Of a stretch of 64,000 nt of DNA, positions 46,085 to 55,551 are shown piece after piece. The DNA is taken from NCBI RefSeq assembly GCF_018417475.1, contig NZ_CP054856.1, positions 3,317,001 through 3,381,000 on the forward strand, written 5' to 3'. This DNA is from Novosphingobium decolorationis. Its GTDB lineage: Bacteria > Pseudomonadota > Alphaproteobacteria > Sphingomonadales > Sphingomonadaceae. How positions within the stretch are numbered: the stretch's first letter is position 1; each line of letters starts with the position of its first letter. Below the pieces are notes generated by a model, which was given only the letters and a program-made list of their open reading frames with translations, did not search any database and had not been told where the DNA came from. Position numbers and translations under genes: made by a program.

Positions 46085-46702
46085 TTATTCCACGACGAGG
46101 AAGTAGCGGGCGAGGTCCTTGCCCTGATTGCGGATCTCGATGACGTAGCGCTGGGTGAAGAGGGGCACCCACTGGCAGGCGCCGTTGTTTCCCTCGCACA
46201 CGGCGCGGGCATTGCGATCCAGGACCCGCAGGGACAAGGGCGCCTTGCCGGGAGAGGAGAGGGCAATGCGCGCCTTCTCCCCGGAGAGAAAAACCTGTTC
46301 GAACTGCTCGGCCTTGCCGCCCGTGACCTGCCCGCTGCGGTAGCCCGGGCCGAGCGGGCTGCCGCGGTAGATCGGGGCGGGCGCGGATGTGGTCGGGGCA
46401 ACGGTTCGCCACAGGGGCACCGGGTCTTCGCCGGGCCACTCGGCAATCGGATGGGCGCGGGCACGTTCGATCACGGCCAGCGCGCTCTCTAGCCTGTCGG
46501 GATCGTTCCCGGCGTGGGCCTGCGCGGCCTCGGACAGGGCCAGGGCGACGACGCCGCTGACACTGTCGGGGGCTGTCTGGGCTGCGGCACCTTGTGCCAG
46601 GGCAATGGGCGCGAGGCCCAGCGCCAGACCACCCAGGATGGCCGTACGGGCCTGTCTGCCAAGGGCTTCGAACAGCAAAGGAGTGCGCCTGGACAAGCTC
46701 AT
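46085..46702 (-). CDS. Periplasmic hypothetical protein coupled to the histidine kinase
   Basis: A 205-residue exported protein. The signal peptide runs to about residue 42 (AAAQTA). A short helical stretch (VVALALSEAAQAHAGNDPD) and a C-terminal beta domain (about 120-205) follow. That domain resembles pre-peptidase C-terminal (PPC-like) folds: VFLSGEKARIALSS, LSLRVLDRNARAVCEGNN, CQWVPLFTQRYVIEIRNQG, LARYFLVVE, with a Cys pair likely bridged. Its ATG overlaps the kinase stop by 4 bp, so it is translated with the two-component genes and is a candidate sensor partner. Confidence 0.75.
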   Translation of the reverse strand: MSLSRRTPLLFEALGRQARTAILGGLALGLAPIALAQGAAAQTAPDSVSGVVALALSEAAQAHAGNDPDRLESALAVIERARAHPIAEWPGEDPVPLWRTVAPTTSAPAPIYRGSPLGPGYRSGQVTGGKAEQFEQVFLSGEKARIALSSPGKAPLSLRVLDRNARAVCEGNNGACQWVPLFTQRYVIEIRNQGKDLARYFLVVE

Positions 46703-48054
46703 GTCGTGGTCTCCGGTGTCACGGTGAAGCAGGCGCCCTGTGGGGTGTCGACGAGGGCGATCTCGAGATGGTGGCGCTGGGCAATCGCCCGGCACAGCGT
46801 GAGGCCAAGCCCTGCGCCGTTGCCTTCCGGGTGCTGTCCGGCGCGGGAAAACTTCTCGAAGACCTGCTCGCGTTGCCCTTCGGGGATGCCCGGACCGTCA
46901 TCGCGCACGGTGAGCCGGGGGCCGGCCTCGAGCGCCAGCGTGATCGTACCCCCTTTCGGCACGAACTTGAAGGCGTTGTCGAGCAGGTTGGTGATGAGGC
47001 GGGTAAGGGCCATTTCCTCGCCGGGGATCACGACGTCCGGCTCGATGTCGAGGATGAGCGCGTGGCCCGTTTCCTCGGCGCTGTCGGCGTAGAGTTCGCC
47101 AAGGCGCTGGGCGATTTCGGACAGGTCGACGGGAACCAGCCCATGCCGGTCGCCGCGCCGGGCCTGGCTGGCGGCAATGTCGAGGAGCGATTCGAGCATG
47201 CGGATGATGCGCCGGATCTCGCTGCGCGCGCTGGCAATGCGCCGGGCGGTTTCCGGGTCGGGGGTTGCCGCGAGGGTCTTCACCAGCCGGTTGTCGAGAT
47301 GCATCAGCGGCGTGCGGATCTCGTGGGCGACGTGGTCGGTCGTCTCGCGGTTGGCGCTCGCTAGGCGGCGCAGGCGGGTAAGCGCGTTGGCCGAGTGGCG
47401 GGTGAGTTCGCCAATCTCGTCCTCGTTCTCCAGATGGCGCGACAGGGCTTCGAGCGCGGCGTCGTCGGGCGTGCGAAAGGCGGTGTTGAGGCGTTCGATA
47501 CGCGTGGCGAGGCGGCGCACGGCGATCAGGCCGGTCAATGCGACGGCGGCCACGATGATGAGCCCGCCAGCGAAGAAGACGAAGCCGACCTGACGGCGCA
47601 AGGTATTGAGATCGCGGGCCTCGTGCGCGACCAGAAGGCGCAGGTTCGGGCCCAGCTGGGTAACCCGGCCATAGGCGTGGCGGTTGCGATCAACCGCGAT
47701 CTTGCCGGTCTGGGAAAGGCTGGCGTGAAGGTCTGGCCAGCGCGTGAGGTCCCCGGCCAGCCGTTGTCCCTGACCCCCAATCAGCATGTAGTGCGTCAAG
47801 GTGCCCTTGCGCGGTTCGAGAGCGATACGGTCGGCGATGCGGTCCTGCAGTTCAGGCAGGCCGTTGCTGGTGTAGATGTCGACGAGCCCGGCCATATCGA
47901 CGTCGACCGCGCGTTCGAGCGCGATCTGGTTGGCGCGTGAAATGGTCGTGTCGGTCAGGATCCAGAGCACGAAGGTGATGCTGAGCGCGCTGAGACAGGC
48001 CAGCACCACGATCCGCGAATAGATCGAGTGGCGCAAGCCAAGGAGCTTGATCAC
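46699..48054 (-). CDS. Sensor histidine kinase
   Basis: A 451-residue membrane kinase. TM1 lies at about 13-34, a periplasmic sensor region at 35-155 and TM2 at about 156-179. HAMP follows (about 180-235), then the phospho-acceptor His244 in DHVAHEIRTPL. The ATPase domain has NLLDNAFKFVPKGG, DDGPGIPEG and GNGAGLGLTLCRAIAQ. The GTG start overlaps the response regulator stop (GTGA). The gene overlaps both neighbours by 4 bp, an unusually tight three-gene unit. Confidence 0.93.
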   Translation of the reverse strand: MIKLLGLRHSIYSRIVVLACLSALSITFVLWILTDTTISRANQIALERAVDVDMAGLVDIYTSNGLPELQDRIADRIALEPRKGTLTHYMLIGGQGQRLAGDLTRWPDLHASLSQTGKIAVDRNRHAYGRVTQLGPNLRLLVAHEARDLNTLRRQVGFVFFAGGLIIVAAVALTGLIAVRRLATRIERLNTAFRTPDDAALEALSRHLENEDEIGELTRHSANALTRLRRLASANRETTDHVAHEIRTPLMHLDNRLVKTLAATPDPETARRIASARSEIRRIIRMLESLLDIAASQARRGDRHGLVPVDLSEIAQRLGELYADSAEETGHALILDIEPDVVIPGEEMALTRLITNLLDNAFKFVPKGGTITLALEAGPRLTVRDDGPGIPEGQREQVFEKFSRAGQHPEGNGAGLGLTLCRAIAQRHHLEIALVDTPQGACFTVTPETTT

Positions 48055-48737
48055 CGGCCTTCGAGCAGGCGGTAGCCTGCGCCCCAGATGGTTTCGAGCG
48101 CGGGGCTGTCGAAGCCCTCCTCCAGTTTGCGGCGCAGGCGCCCGATGTTGACGTCGACGACGTTGGTCTGTGGATCGAAGTTCATCTTCCACACGTCGCG
48201 CAGCAGCATTTCGCGGGTGAGGACTTCGCCCGCGTTCTCCATGAAGTATCGGAACAGTTCGAACTCGCGCGGGCTGAGCGAGAGGTGGCGGTTGGCCCGG
48301 AAGGCGGTGCGCGCCTTCACGTGGCACTCGAACGCGCCGTAGAGGATCACGGCGCTGTGCGCGCGGCCCGAAGCGCGGCGGTGCAGCGCGCGCAGGCGGG
48401 CCAGCAGTTCCTCGCTCTCGAAGGGTTTGGCAAGGTAGTCGTCCGCGCCGCCGTCGAGCCCTTCGGCCCGGTCGCTGGTGCGCCCGAGGGCGGAGAGCAT
48501 GAGGACAGGGGTGTCGATGCCGCTCTCGCGCAGGCGCGCCAGGATGGTGAGGCCGTCGAGATCGGGCAGCATGCGGTCCAGGATGATGACGTCGAAGGGC
48601 TCGGCACCCGCACGCTTGAGCCCGTCGGTGCCGTTGTCGGCCCATTGCACGACGTCGCCGCCTTTCGCGGCCAGATCGCGGACCTGCCGGGCGGCGCGGG
48701 CGTCGTCCTCGACGTAGAGAATGTTCAGTCCGGCCAT
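48051..48737 (-). CDS. OmpR/PhoB-family response regulator
   Basis: A 228-residue regulator. The receiver has acidic residues ED at 10-11, phospho-acceptor Asp54 in DVIILDRMLPDLDG and Lys104 in YLAKPF. The C-terminal winged helix DNA-binding domain (about 130-225) has HLSLSPREFELFRYF and NVVDVNIGRLRRKL. Start 48737 (MAGLNILYVEDD). First gene of the RR-kinase-periplasmic protein operon; targets are unknown. Confidence 0.94.
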   Translation of the reverse strand: MAGLNILYVEDDARAARQVRDLAAKGGDVVQWADNGTDGLKRAGAEPFDVIILDRMLPDLDGLTILARLRESGIDTPVLMLSALGRTSDRAEGLDGGADDYLAKPFESEELLARLRALHRRASGRAHSAVILYGAFECHVKARTAFRANRHLSLSPREFELFRYFMENAGEVLTREMLLRDVWKMNFDPQTNVVDVNIGRLRRKLEEGFDSPALETIWGAGYRLLEGR

Positions 48738-48857
48738 GTTCCCGTTTCCCGCTTGCCGGGAGTCCCAAATTTCAAAAGGATACCCTAGCCCGGTCGCCTT
48801 CGCGCGCAAATGACGAAGGCTATGAGAATTAGCCTTGCCGCGATTGCGCGCAAGGGG

Positions 48858-49712
48858 TCAGGCGCTCACCGCCATGTTGTCGATGAGGCGCGTGGTGCCC
48901 AGCCGGGCGGCCACGAGCAGGCGCATGGGGGCGGCAATAGGCGCATCGAGCGGCGCGAGGCTGGCCGCGTCACACAGCTGCGCATAGTCGATGGGTCCGA
49001 AACCTGCAGCTGCGAGTTCATCGGCAAGTGCGGCGAGCGCGCTAGACGGAGCTTCTCCTCCCTCGATCCGTGCAATGGCGGCCTTCATCGCGGCGGGAAG
49101 GGTGGCCGCCCAGGCGCGCTCGTTGGCAGAGAGGTAGGCGTTGCGCGAGGACATCGCGAGCCCGTCCGCCTCGCGCACGATGGGAACGCCGTGGATCGCG
49201 GTGACGTGGGGGCGGGTGAAGTCCAGGTCACGGGCCATGCGGCGGATGACGGCCAGTTGCTGCCAGTCCTTCTCACCGAAGAAGGCCATGTCCGGTCTGA
49301 CCTGGTTGAAGAGCTTGGCGACGACGGTCGCAACGCCGTCGAAATGGCCCGGCCGTGCCGCGCCGCACAGCCCTTCGCTCACGCCTGAAACACCGATCGA
49401 GGTGGCAAAGCCGTCCGGGTACATCGCCGAGACCTGCGGCGCCCAGAGGAGGTCCACACCCTCCTCCTCCAGCAGCCGTGCATCGCGTTCAAGAACGCGC
49501 GGATAGGCGTCCAGATCCTCGTTTGCGCCGAATTGCAGCGGGTTGACGAAGATCGAGACGGCCACCGCATCGGCGCGGCGCCGGGCTTCGCGCACCAGTG
49601 TCAGATGGCCTTCATGGAGCGCGCCCATGGTCGGGACCAGCGCCAGCGTGCCGTTCGCGCGTAATCGGGCGGTGGCACTGCGCAGTGGATCAAGGGCATG
49701 CACGGTTTGCAT
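48858..49712 (-). CDS. panC: Pantothenate synthetase
   Basis: Joins D-pantoate and beta-alanine with ATP to make pantothenate, in the cytoplasm. The 284 residues have [15 protein letters not shown] (the HxGH nucleotide motif), [28 protein letters not shown] and the second nucleotide block MSSRNAYLS. The start is the Met preceding the conserved N-terminus (QTVHALDPL). The ribosome site is weak. Divergent from mipZ, with 160 bp between starts. Confidence 0.96.
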   Translation of the reverse strand: MQTVHALDPLRSATARLRANGTLALVPTMGALHEGHLTLVREARRRADAVAVSIFVNPLQFGANEDLDAYPRVLERDARLLEEEGVDLLWAPQVSAMYPDGFATSIGVSGVSEGLCGAARPGHFDGVATVVAKLFNQVRPDMAFFGEKDWQQLAVIRRMARDLDFTRPHVTAIHGVPIVREADGLAMSSRNAYLSANERAWAATLPAAMKAAIARIEGGEAPSSALAALADELAAAGFGPIDYAQLCDAASLAPLDAPIAAPMRLLVAARLGTTRLIDNMAVSA

Positions 49713-49872
49713 TGGCAAGGACTGCTCCGATAGGATACCGCCAACCCGAGGCGGCCACGTGACCACGCCCATAGCGGTACAGGTCATGGGGCGGCAATGG
49801 GTTGAAAACAGGGGAAGGTGCAAAGGCGGTCTTGGCCGCCCGGCGCCAGCAGAAAGAGCGAAATCAGGATCC

Positions 49873-50685
49873 GTGACAGCGCATCGTATCGTCTTCGCAA
49901 ACGAAAAGGGTGGGACAGGCAAGTCCACCACCGCCGTTCATGTGGCCATCGCGCTTGCCTACCAGGGGGCCAAGGTCGCCGCGATCGATCTCGATCCGCG
50001 CCAGCGTACCTTGTACCGCTACCTCGAAAACCGGGTCGAGACCGAGCAGAAGCGCGGTATCGCGCTGCCGGGCGCGCGTTTCTCGGTCTATGACGGGGAG
50101 GACTTCAACGAGCTTGACGACCTCGCCGAGCAGATCGCGGAAGGCTATGACTTCCTGATCTTCGACACGCCGGGCCGCGACGACGCCTTCGCGCGTCACG
50201 TCGCCTCGACCGCGGACACGCTGGTCACCCCGCTCAACGACAGCTTCATCGACTTCGACCTCATTGGCCAGGTCGAGACCGAGACCTTCAAGGTCAAGAA
50301 GCTCTCGTTCTACGCCGAAGTGATCTGGGAGGCGCGCAAGAAGCGCGGGGTCAAGTCGATCGAGCAGGGCGCGCGTGAGCTTGACTGGGTGGTCGTGCGC
50401 AACCGCATGCAGCACGTCGAGGCGCGCAACATGCGCCGCATGGACGGAGCTCTGCAGGAACTGGCGCGCCGCGTCGGTTTCCGCATCTCGGGCGGCCTGT
50501 CCGAGCGCGTGATCTTCCGCGAGCTGTTTCCCTCGGGCCTGACCCTGCTCGACAAGGGGCATCTGGGTGAACTGGGCACCAGCCACCTGGTCGCCCGTCA
50601 GGAACTGCGCGGTCTGGTGAAGGGCCTCAATCTGCCCCGTCCGGGCCGCACCGAGGCGCCCGCTGTCCTGGCGCCCGGCCGATGA
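49873..50685 (+). CDS. mipZ: Division-plane positioning ATPase MipZ (ParA/MinD family)
   Basis: In Caulobacter MipZ forms a gradient from the chromosome poles and blocks FtsZ polymerisation, setting the division site. The 270 residues open with [18 protein letters not shown], a deviant Walker A box (12-19). Walker A' and B blocks follow ([30 protein letters not shown]), and the conserved [18 protein letters not shown] is diagnostic of MipZ among ParA proteins. GTG start with AGGA upstream. The next gene overlaps its stop by 4 bp. Confidence 0.95.
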   Translation: MTAHRIVFANEKGGTGKSTTAVHVAIALAYQGAKVAAIDLDPRQRTLYRYLENRVETEQKRGIALPGARFSVYDGEDFNELDDLAEQIAEGYDFLIFDTPGRDDAFARHVASTADTLVTPLNDSFIDFDLIGQVETETFKVKKLSFYAEVIWEARKKRGVKSIEQGARELDWVVVRNRMQHVEARNMRRMDGALQELARRVGFRISGGLSERVIFRELFPSGLTLLDKGHLGELGTSHLVARQELRGLVKGLNLPRPGRTEAPAVLAPGR

Positions 50686-51005
50686 AGTTCCTCTGGATCA
50701 TCGTCCTGGCCGCGATTGCCTGGCGCATGATTCTGGGGCGCTGGCCCTGGCAGACGCTGGGGATCAGTCACTGGCCCGACAGTCCGCCCAAGCGCCGCAC
50801 ATTTGCGCAGCGGCAGGCGCAGGAGCTGCTGGGCCTGAAGGACGGGGCCAGCCGCAAGCAGATCCTGGAGGCGCACCGTCGTCAGGTGGCGCTGGTCCAC
50901 CCTGATCGCGGTGGCTCGAGCGAAGAGGTTCACGCCGCCAATGCCGCACGCGACACGTTGCTGTCCGCGCTCGGCGACACGGGGGCGGAGGACACGGAGC
51001 GCTGA
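50682..51005 (+). CDS. Membrane-anchored J-domain protein
   Basis: A 107-residue protein with an N-terminal transmembrane segment (about 2-19, [19 protein letters not shown]) and a C-terminal J domain with HPD at 73-75 in VHPDRGGS. J domains recruit DnaK. It overlaps mipZ by 4 bp (ATGA) and is followed 2 bp later by the phosphohexomutase gene, so all three are likely one operon. The DnaK client is unknown. Confidence 0.87.
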   Translation: MKFLWIIVLAAIAWRMILGRWPWQTLGISHWPDSPPKRRTFAQRQAQELLGLKDGASRKQILEAHRRQVALVHPDRGGSSEEVHAANAARDTLLSALGDTGAEDTER

Positions 51006-51007
51006 CC

Positions 51008-52465
51008 ATGGCGCTTGCCCCGGGGCCGCTCCACCCGCGCGGGGGGCATGTCTTCGACGCCTCGCTCCTGCGCGCCTACGACGTGCGCGGCATCTATGGG
51101 GCGACCCTGTTCGAGGCCGATGCCTACGCTCTGGGGCGCAGTTTCGGCTCTGTCGTGCGACGTGGATCTCCTGTCGAGACCCCGAAGGTGGTCGTCGGCC
51201 GGGATGGCCGTCTCAGTTCGCCGCAGCTCGAGCAGGCTCTTGTGGAGGGCCTTTGCGAGAGCGGCGTTGCCGTCATCCGGATCGGTCTTGCGCCCAGTCC
51301 GATGCTCTACTTCGCGGAGAGGTCATTGGAAGATGTGGAAGGCGGCATTGAGGTAACCGGCAGCCACAATCCCGCCGATCACAATGGCTTCAAGATAGTA
51401 CTTGGCGGGCGTCCCTTCTTCGGGCCGGACCTTGCGCAGCTGGGCGGCATGGCTGCGCGCGCGGACTGGATGGAGGGGGAGGGCGCCGTGGAAGGGTGCG
51501 ATGTCGCGCCGGATTACATCGCCGCGCTGCGCGGCGGGCTCGGCCAGGCGGACCCGGATGCGCTCTCGCGCCTGCGGGTCGCGTGGGATGTAGGCAATGG
51601 CGCTGCCGGTCCCCTCGTTGAACGCCTGTGTCTGCAGTTGCCCGGATCCCACCATGTCCTGCACTCCTGTGTCGATGGACGGTTTCCCAATCACCATCCC
51701 GATCCCACTCTCCCGGAAAACCTGACAGACCTTCAGGCGCTCGTCGCGGCCAAGAGCCTCGATTTCGGAGTTGCTTTCGATGGCGACGCGGACCGGATCG
51801 GCGTCGTCGACGGGGAGGGGCGGATTGTCTGGGGGGACCAGCTGCTGGCGCTTCTGGCGCGCGACGTTCTGGCGCAAAATGCTGGAAAAGGCGGCGGTGT
51901 GCGGCCTTCGGTCGTGGGGGATGTGAAGATGTCCGCGACCACGTTCGCACAGATCGAGGCCGCGGGCGGAGTTCCGGTCATGGCGCCATCCGGCCATTCG
52001 CACATCAAGTCCACAATGAAGGAGACGGGGGCGATTCTGGGCGGTGAGATGAGTGGCCACCTGTTCTTTGCCGACCGTTACTTCGGGTTCGACGATGGCA
52101 TCTACGCAGCGGTACGGATGATGGCGCTGGTGGCGCAGGGCGGACGCTCTGTCGCCGATCTGCTCGACAGCCTGCCGCGCACGTTCGCAACGCCGGAGCT
52201 GCGCTTTGCCGTGCCGCCGGCGCGTCGCACAGCCGTGGTGGCCGAAGTGGGGGCACGTCTGGCGCAGGAGGGGCACGAGCCGGTGACGCTTGATGGTCTG
52301 CGTCTTGATGGGCCCGATGGCTGGTGGCTGCTGCGCGCATCCAACACGCAGGACATGTTGACCGCCCGCGCGGAAAGTACCTCCGAAGAGGGATTGGCAC
52401 GCCTTGTCGCGCAGATCGATGCGCAACTGGCGCTATCGGGTATCGTCCGGCCGCGCGAGGCCTGA
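51008..52465 (+). CDS. Phosphomannomutase/phosphoglucomutase (AlgC-like)
   Basis: A 485-residue alpha-D-phosphohexomutase interconverting hexose 1- and 6-phosphates for surface polysaccharide and nucleotide-sugar synthesis. The phosphoserine is Ser119 in VTGSHNPADHNG. The metal loop is DGDADRIGVVDGEG, the sugar-binding motif GEMSGHLFF, and a phosphate site lies in RASNTQ near the C-terminus. Normal length. It starts 2 bp after the J-protein gene. Confidence 0.93.
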   Translation: MALAPGPLHPRGGHVFDASLLRAYDVRGIYGATLFEADAYALGRSFGSVVRRGSPVETPKVVVGRDGRLSSPQLEQALVEGLCESGVAVIRIGLAPSPMLYFAERSLEDVEGGIEVTGSHNPADHNGFKIVLGGRPFFGPDLAQLGGMAARADWMEGEGAVEGCDVAPDYIAALRGGLGQADPDALSRLRVAWDVGNGAAGPLVERLCLQLPGSHHVLHSCVDGRFPNHHPDPTLPENLTDLQALVAAKSLDFGVAFDGDADRIGVVDGEGRIVWGDQLLALLARDVLAQNAGKGGGVRPSVVGDVKMSATTFAQIEAAGGVPVMAPSGHSHIKSTMKETGAILGGEMSGHLFFADRYFGFDDGIYAAVRMMALVAQGGRSVADLLDSLPRTFATPELRFAVPPARRTAVVAEVGARLAQEGHEPVTLDGLRLDGPDGWWLLRASNTQDMLTARAESTSEEGLARLVAQIDAQLALSGIVRPREA

Positions 52466-52537
52466 GGTGCGGCACGGGGAACCGGCCCCCCGGCGCAGGG
52501 ATTGCACGAGAGGTCAGGCGGCAGAGTAGGAAAGAGG

Positions 52538-55000
52538 ATGGCCGAGCAGGCAGTACCCCCGGAGATCACGGCGTGGTTCGCAGGCCGCGACTGGCGCGTG
52601 CGGCGCCACCAGGCCCAGATGCTGGAGGCCGCCGATGCCGGACACCATGCCCTGCTCGTTGCCGATACCGGCGCGGGCAAGACGCTCGCAGGTTTCCTGC
52701 CCACGCTTTGCGACTTCACGCCGTCACGGCTGAAGGACAAGGCGCCGCCCGAAGGGCTGCACACGCTGTACATCTCGCCGCTCAAGGCGCTTGCGCATGA
52801 CGTTCAGCGCAACCTGATTGCCCCGATCGAGGAGATGGAGCTGCCGATCCGCGTCGAGACGCGCAGCGGGGACACGCCGTCGGATCGCAAGGCCCGCCAG
52901 CGCGCCCGGCCCCCGCATGTGCTGCTGACGACGCCCGAATCGCTCTCGCTGCTGCTGAGCTATCCCGAAGCGGCGGAGATGTTTGCCAGCCTGCGCCGGG
53001 TGGTGATCGACGAGGTCCATGCCTTCGCGGCGGGCAAGCGTGGCGATCTGCTTGCGCTTTCGCTGGCACGGCTCCAGGCGCTGGCGCCGGGGCTGCAACG
53101 TGCGGCGCTTTCCGCTACGCTGGCCGATCCCGATGCCTACCGGGGCTGGCTCGCGCCCTGGGGGGACCTCGATTCGGTCGCGCTTGTCGAAGGCGAGGCG
53201 GGGGCGGCTCCACTCGTCGAGATCCTGGTGCCCGAGGACGCCCGCATCCCCTGGAGCGGACACGCGGCCACCTGGGCGATCCCGCAGCTCATGGAGCGGA
53301 TTGCCGCGCATCGTACGACGCTGATCTTCACCAATACCCGCTTCCTTGCCGAGTACATCTTCCAGGAACTGTGGAGCGCGAACGAGGACACGCTGCCTAT
53401 CGGCATCCACCATGGCTCGCTGTCCAAGGAGGCGCGGCGCAAGGTGGAAGGGGCCATGGCGCGGGGCGAATTGCGCGCTCTTGTCTGTACCGCCAGTCTC
53501 GATCTCGGCATCGACTGGGGCGATATTGACCTTGTCGTGCAGATGGGCGCGCCCAAGGGCTCCTCGCGCCTTTTGCAGCGGATCGGGCGCGCCAACCACC
53601 GGCTCGACAGCCCGAGCGAGGCGCTGCTGGTGCCGGGCAACCGTTTCGAGTTTCTCGAGGCCTTCGCAGCCCAGGAAGCGGTCCGGGAGGGCCAGCGCGA
53701 TGGTGAGGGCTTTCGGCCGGGCGGGCTCGACGTGCTGGCCCAGCATGTCATGGGCCGGGCCTGCGCGGGGCCGTTCACCGAGGCCGAAGTGCTCGATGAA
53801 GTGCGCTCCAGCGCGGCCTATGCCTGGGTGGACGCGGCCATCCTGCAGCGCGTACTCGAATTCGCGGCGACCGGGGGGTACGCGCTGCGGGCCTATGATC
53901 GGTTTCGGCGCATCGTGAAGGACCGCGATGGGCTCTGGCGCCTCACCCACCCCGAGCACGCGGCGCGCCATCGCCTGAATGCGGGTATTATCGTCGATTC
54001 CGAAATGCTCGAGGTGCGCTTTCGAAATGGCCGCTCTCTGGGCAAGGTCGAGGAAGGCTTCGGGGCGAGCCTGGAGCCGGGCGATACGTTTCGCTTTGCC
54101 GGGCTCGACCTTGAGGTCGAATCGCTCAAGGACCTCGATCTCGTTGTGCGCGCGGCGAAACGCTCGGCCACGATCCCCAGTTACATGGGCCAGCGCATGC
54201 CGATCTCGACGCATCTGGCGGGACGTGTCCAGGCGATGCTGGCGGACCGTGCAGGCTGGGCGCGGTTCCCCGACGATGTACGCGAATGGCTGGAAGTGCA
54301 GGACTGGCGTTCGCACCTGCCTGCGCCCGGGCGGCTGTTGGTCGAGAGCTTCCCGCACCGTGATCTGGCCTATACCGCGTTCTATACTTTCGAGGGCTGG
54401 AACGCGAACCAGTCGCTGGGGATGCTGATTACCCGGCGCATGGAGGACAGGGGGCTTGGGCCGCTGGGCTTCGTGGCGACGGACTATACGCTCATCGTGT
54501 GGAGCTTGAAGGCGGTGGCAGAGCCCGCCGCGCTGCTTTCACCCGATATCCTGACCCATGAATTCGTCGACTGGGTGCAGCAGAGTTATCTCCTGCGGCG
54601 GGCCTTCCGGGAGGTGGCGGTCATCTCCGGCCTGGTCGAGCGCCAGCAGCCGGGTAAGCGCAAATCGGGGCGGCAGGTCACGTTCTCGACCGACCTCATC
54701 TATGATGTGCTCTCGAAGTACGAGCCTGATCACGTGTTGATCGAGGCGGCCTGGGCCGATGCGCGCGCGCGGTTGACCGACGTGGCGCGGGTGGGGGACC
54801 TGCTCGAACGCGCGGCGCGGGAAATCGACCATGTCCACCTGGAGCGGATCAGTCCGCTGGCGGTCCCGGCGCTCTCCATGATCGGACGCGAGAGCCTGCC
54901 TGCAGGCGCTGCCGACGATGATCTCCTGTTCGAGGCCGAGACGCTGGCGGGGCTTGCCATGCAGGTGGAGCCCACGAGCGAGGATCCTGAGGCCTTGTGA
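52538..55000 (+). CDS. Ligase-associated DNA damage response DEXH helicase (Lhr-like)
   Basis: An 820-residue superfamily 2 helicase. Walker A is ADTGAGKT at 42-49, the DEVH box at 158-161, and the Lhr-type C-terminal half contains RIGRANHRLD and the beta-sheet extension. Family members usually sit beside an ATP-dependent ligase and a metallo-beta-lactamase-fold exonuclease; neither is in this window. GAAAGAGG precedes the ATG. Converges on the exbD-tonB operon. Confidence 0.88.
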   Translation: MAEQAVPPEITAWFAGRDWRVRRHQAQMLEAADAGHHALLVADTGAGKTLAGFLPTLCDFTPSRLKDKAPPEGLHTLYISPLKALAHDVQRNLIAPIEEMELPIRVETRSGDTPSDRKARQRARPPHVLLTTPESLSLLLSYPEAAEMFASLRRVVIDEVHAFAAGKRGDLLALSLARLQALAPGLQRAALSATLADPDAYRGWLAPWGDLDSVALVEGEAGAAPLVEILVPEDARIPWSGHAATWAIPQLMERIAAHRTTLIFTNTRFLAEYIFQELWSANEDTLPIGIHHGSLSKEARRKVEGAMARGELRALVCTASLDLGIDWGDIDLVVQMGAPKGSSRLLQRIGRANHRLDSPSEALLVPGNRFEFLEAFAAQEAVREGQRDGEGFRPGGLDVLAQHVMGRACAGPFTEAEVLDEVRSSAAYAWVDAAILQRVLEFAATGGYALRAYDRFRRIVKDRDGLWRLTHPEHAARHRLNAGIIVDSEMLEVRFRNGRSLGKVEEGFGASLEPGDTFRFAGLDLEVESLKDLDLVVRAAKRSATIPSYMGQRMPISTHLAGRVQAMLADRAGWARFPDDVREWLEVQDWRSHLPAPGRLLVESFPHRDLAYTAFYTFEGWNANQSLGMLITRRMEDRGLGPLGFVATDYTLIVWSLKAVAEPAALLSPDILTHEFVDWVQQSYLLRRAFREVAVISGLVERQQPGKRKSGRQVTFSTDLIYDVLSKYEPDHVLIEAAWADARARLTDVARVGDLLERAAREIDHVHLERISPLAVPALSMIGRESLPAGAADDDLLFEAETLAGLAMQVEPTSEDPEAL

Positions 55001-55025
55001 TCGCGCGCTCTCGTGAGCGAACATG

Positions 55026-55052
55026 AAAAAGGGGCGGATTGCTCCGCCCCTT
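55026..55052 (-). terminator. Intrinsic terminator of the tonB-exbBDD operon
   Basis: A 10-bp stem (55029-55038 with 55043-55052), loop TTGC, is followed on the minus strand by TTTTT. It lies about 36 bp past the last exbD stop. On the plus strand it has no T-run, so it mainly serves the minus-strand operon. Confidence 0.8.
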
Positions 55053-55087
55053 GATCTGTGCTCGCAAGAGCTCGGTATCGGTTCAGC

Positions 55088-55522
55088 TTACTTGCTGAAT
55101 TCGGCGAACTGCTCGTTGCCGACGAAACCGAACTTCGAGACGTTCGATCCCTTGATGATCTGCAGCACCTGGGCCGACAGCTCGTAGCTGGCGTTCGGCT
55201 CAGGCTGGAACTGAAGTTCCGGCTCGACTTCGTACTGAAGCGACTGCTGAAGCAGGTTCAAGAGGCCGGGGCCGTCCACCGGAGTGCCGTTCCACAGGAT
55301 CTCGTCGTTCACGGTAAGAACGACCTTGTTGCGGATCGGATCGACCGGCGGCGGATCATTCGGCGTCTGCGAATTGACCGGCAGGTCGATGTTGATCGCG
55401 TGGGTCGCGACCGGGATGGACATGATGAACATGATGAGGAGGCAGAGCATGACGTCGATGAGCGGCGTCGTGTTCATCTCCATCATCGGCGCGCCGTCTT
55501 CCTTGCCGCCTGACATAGCCAT
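55088..55522 (-). CDS. exbD: ExbD biopolymer transport protein (second copy)
   Basis: A 144-residue proton-channel partner in the TonB system. One transmembrane helix at about 20-42 carries the conserved Asp in NTTPLIDVMLCLL (residue 23). A periplasmic domain (about 45-144) follows. It is 29 bp after the other exbD and closes the operon. Compared with the upstream copy it has the ordinary length and lacks the Cys-containing extension. Confidence 0.93.
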   Translation of the reverse strand: MAMSGGKEDGAPMMEMNTTPLIDVMLCLLIMFIMSIPVATHAINIDLPVNSQTPNDPPPVDPIRNKVVLTVNDEILWNGTPVDGPGLLNLLQQSLQYEVEPELQFQPEPNASYELSAQVLQIIKGSNVSKFGFVGNEQFAEFSK

Positions 55523-55551
55523 GAGGGTGTTCTCCTGTTCTTGCCGGGGGC

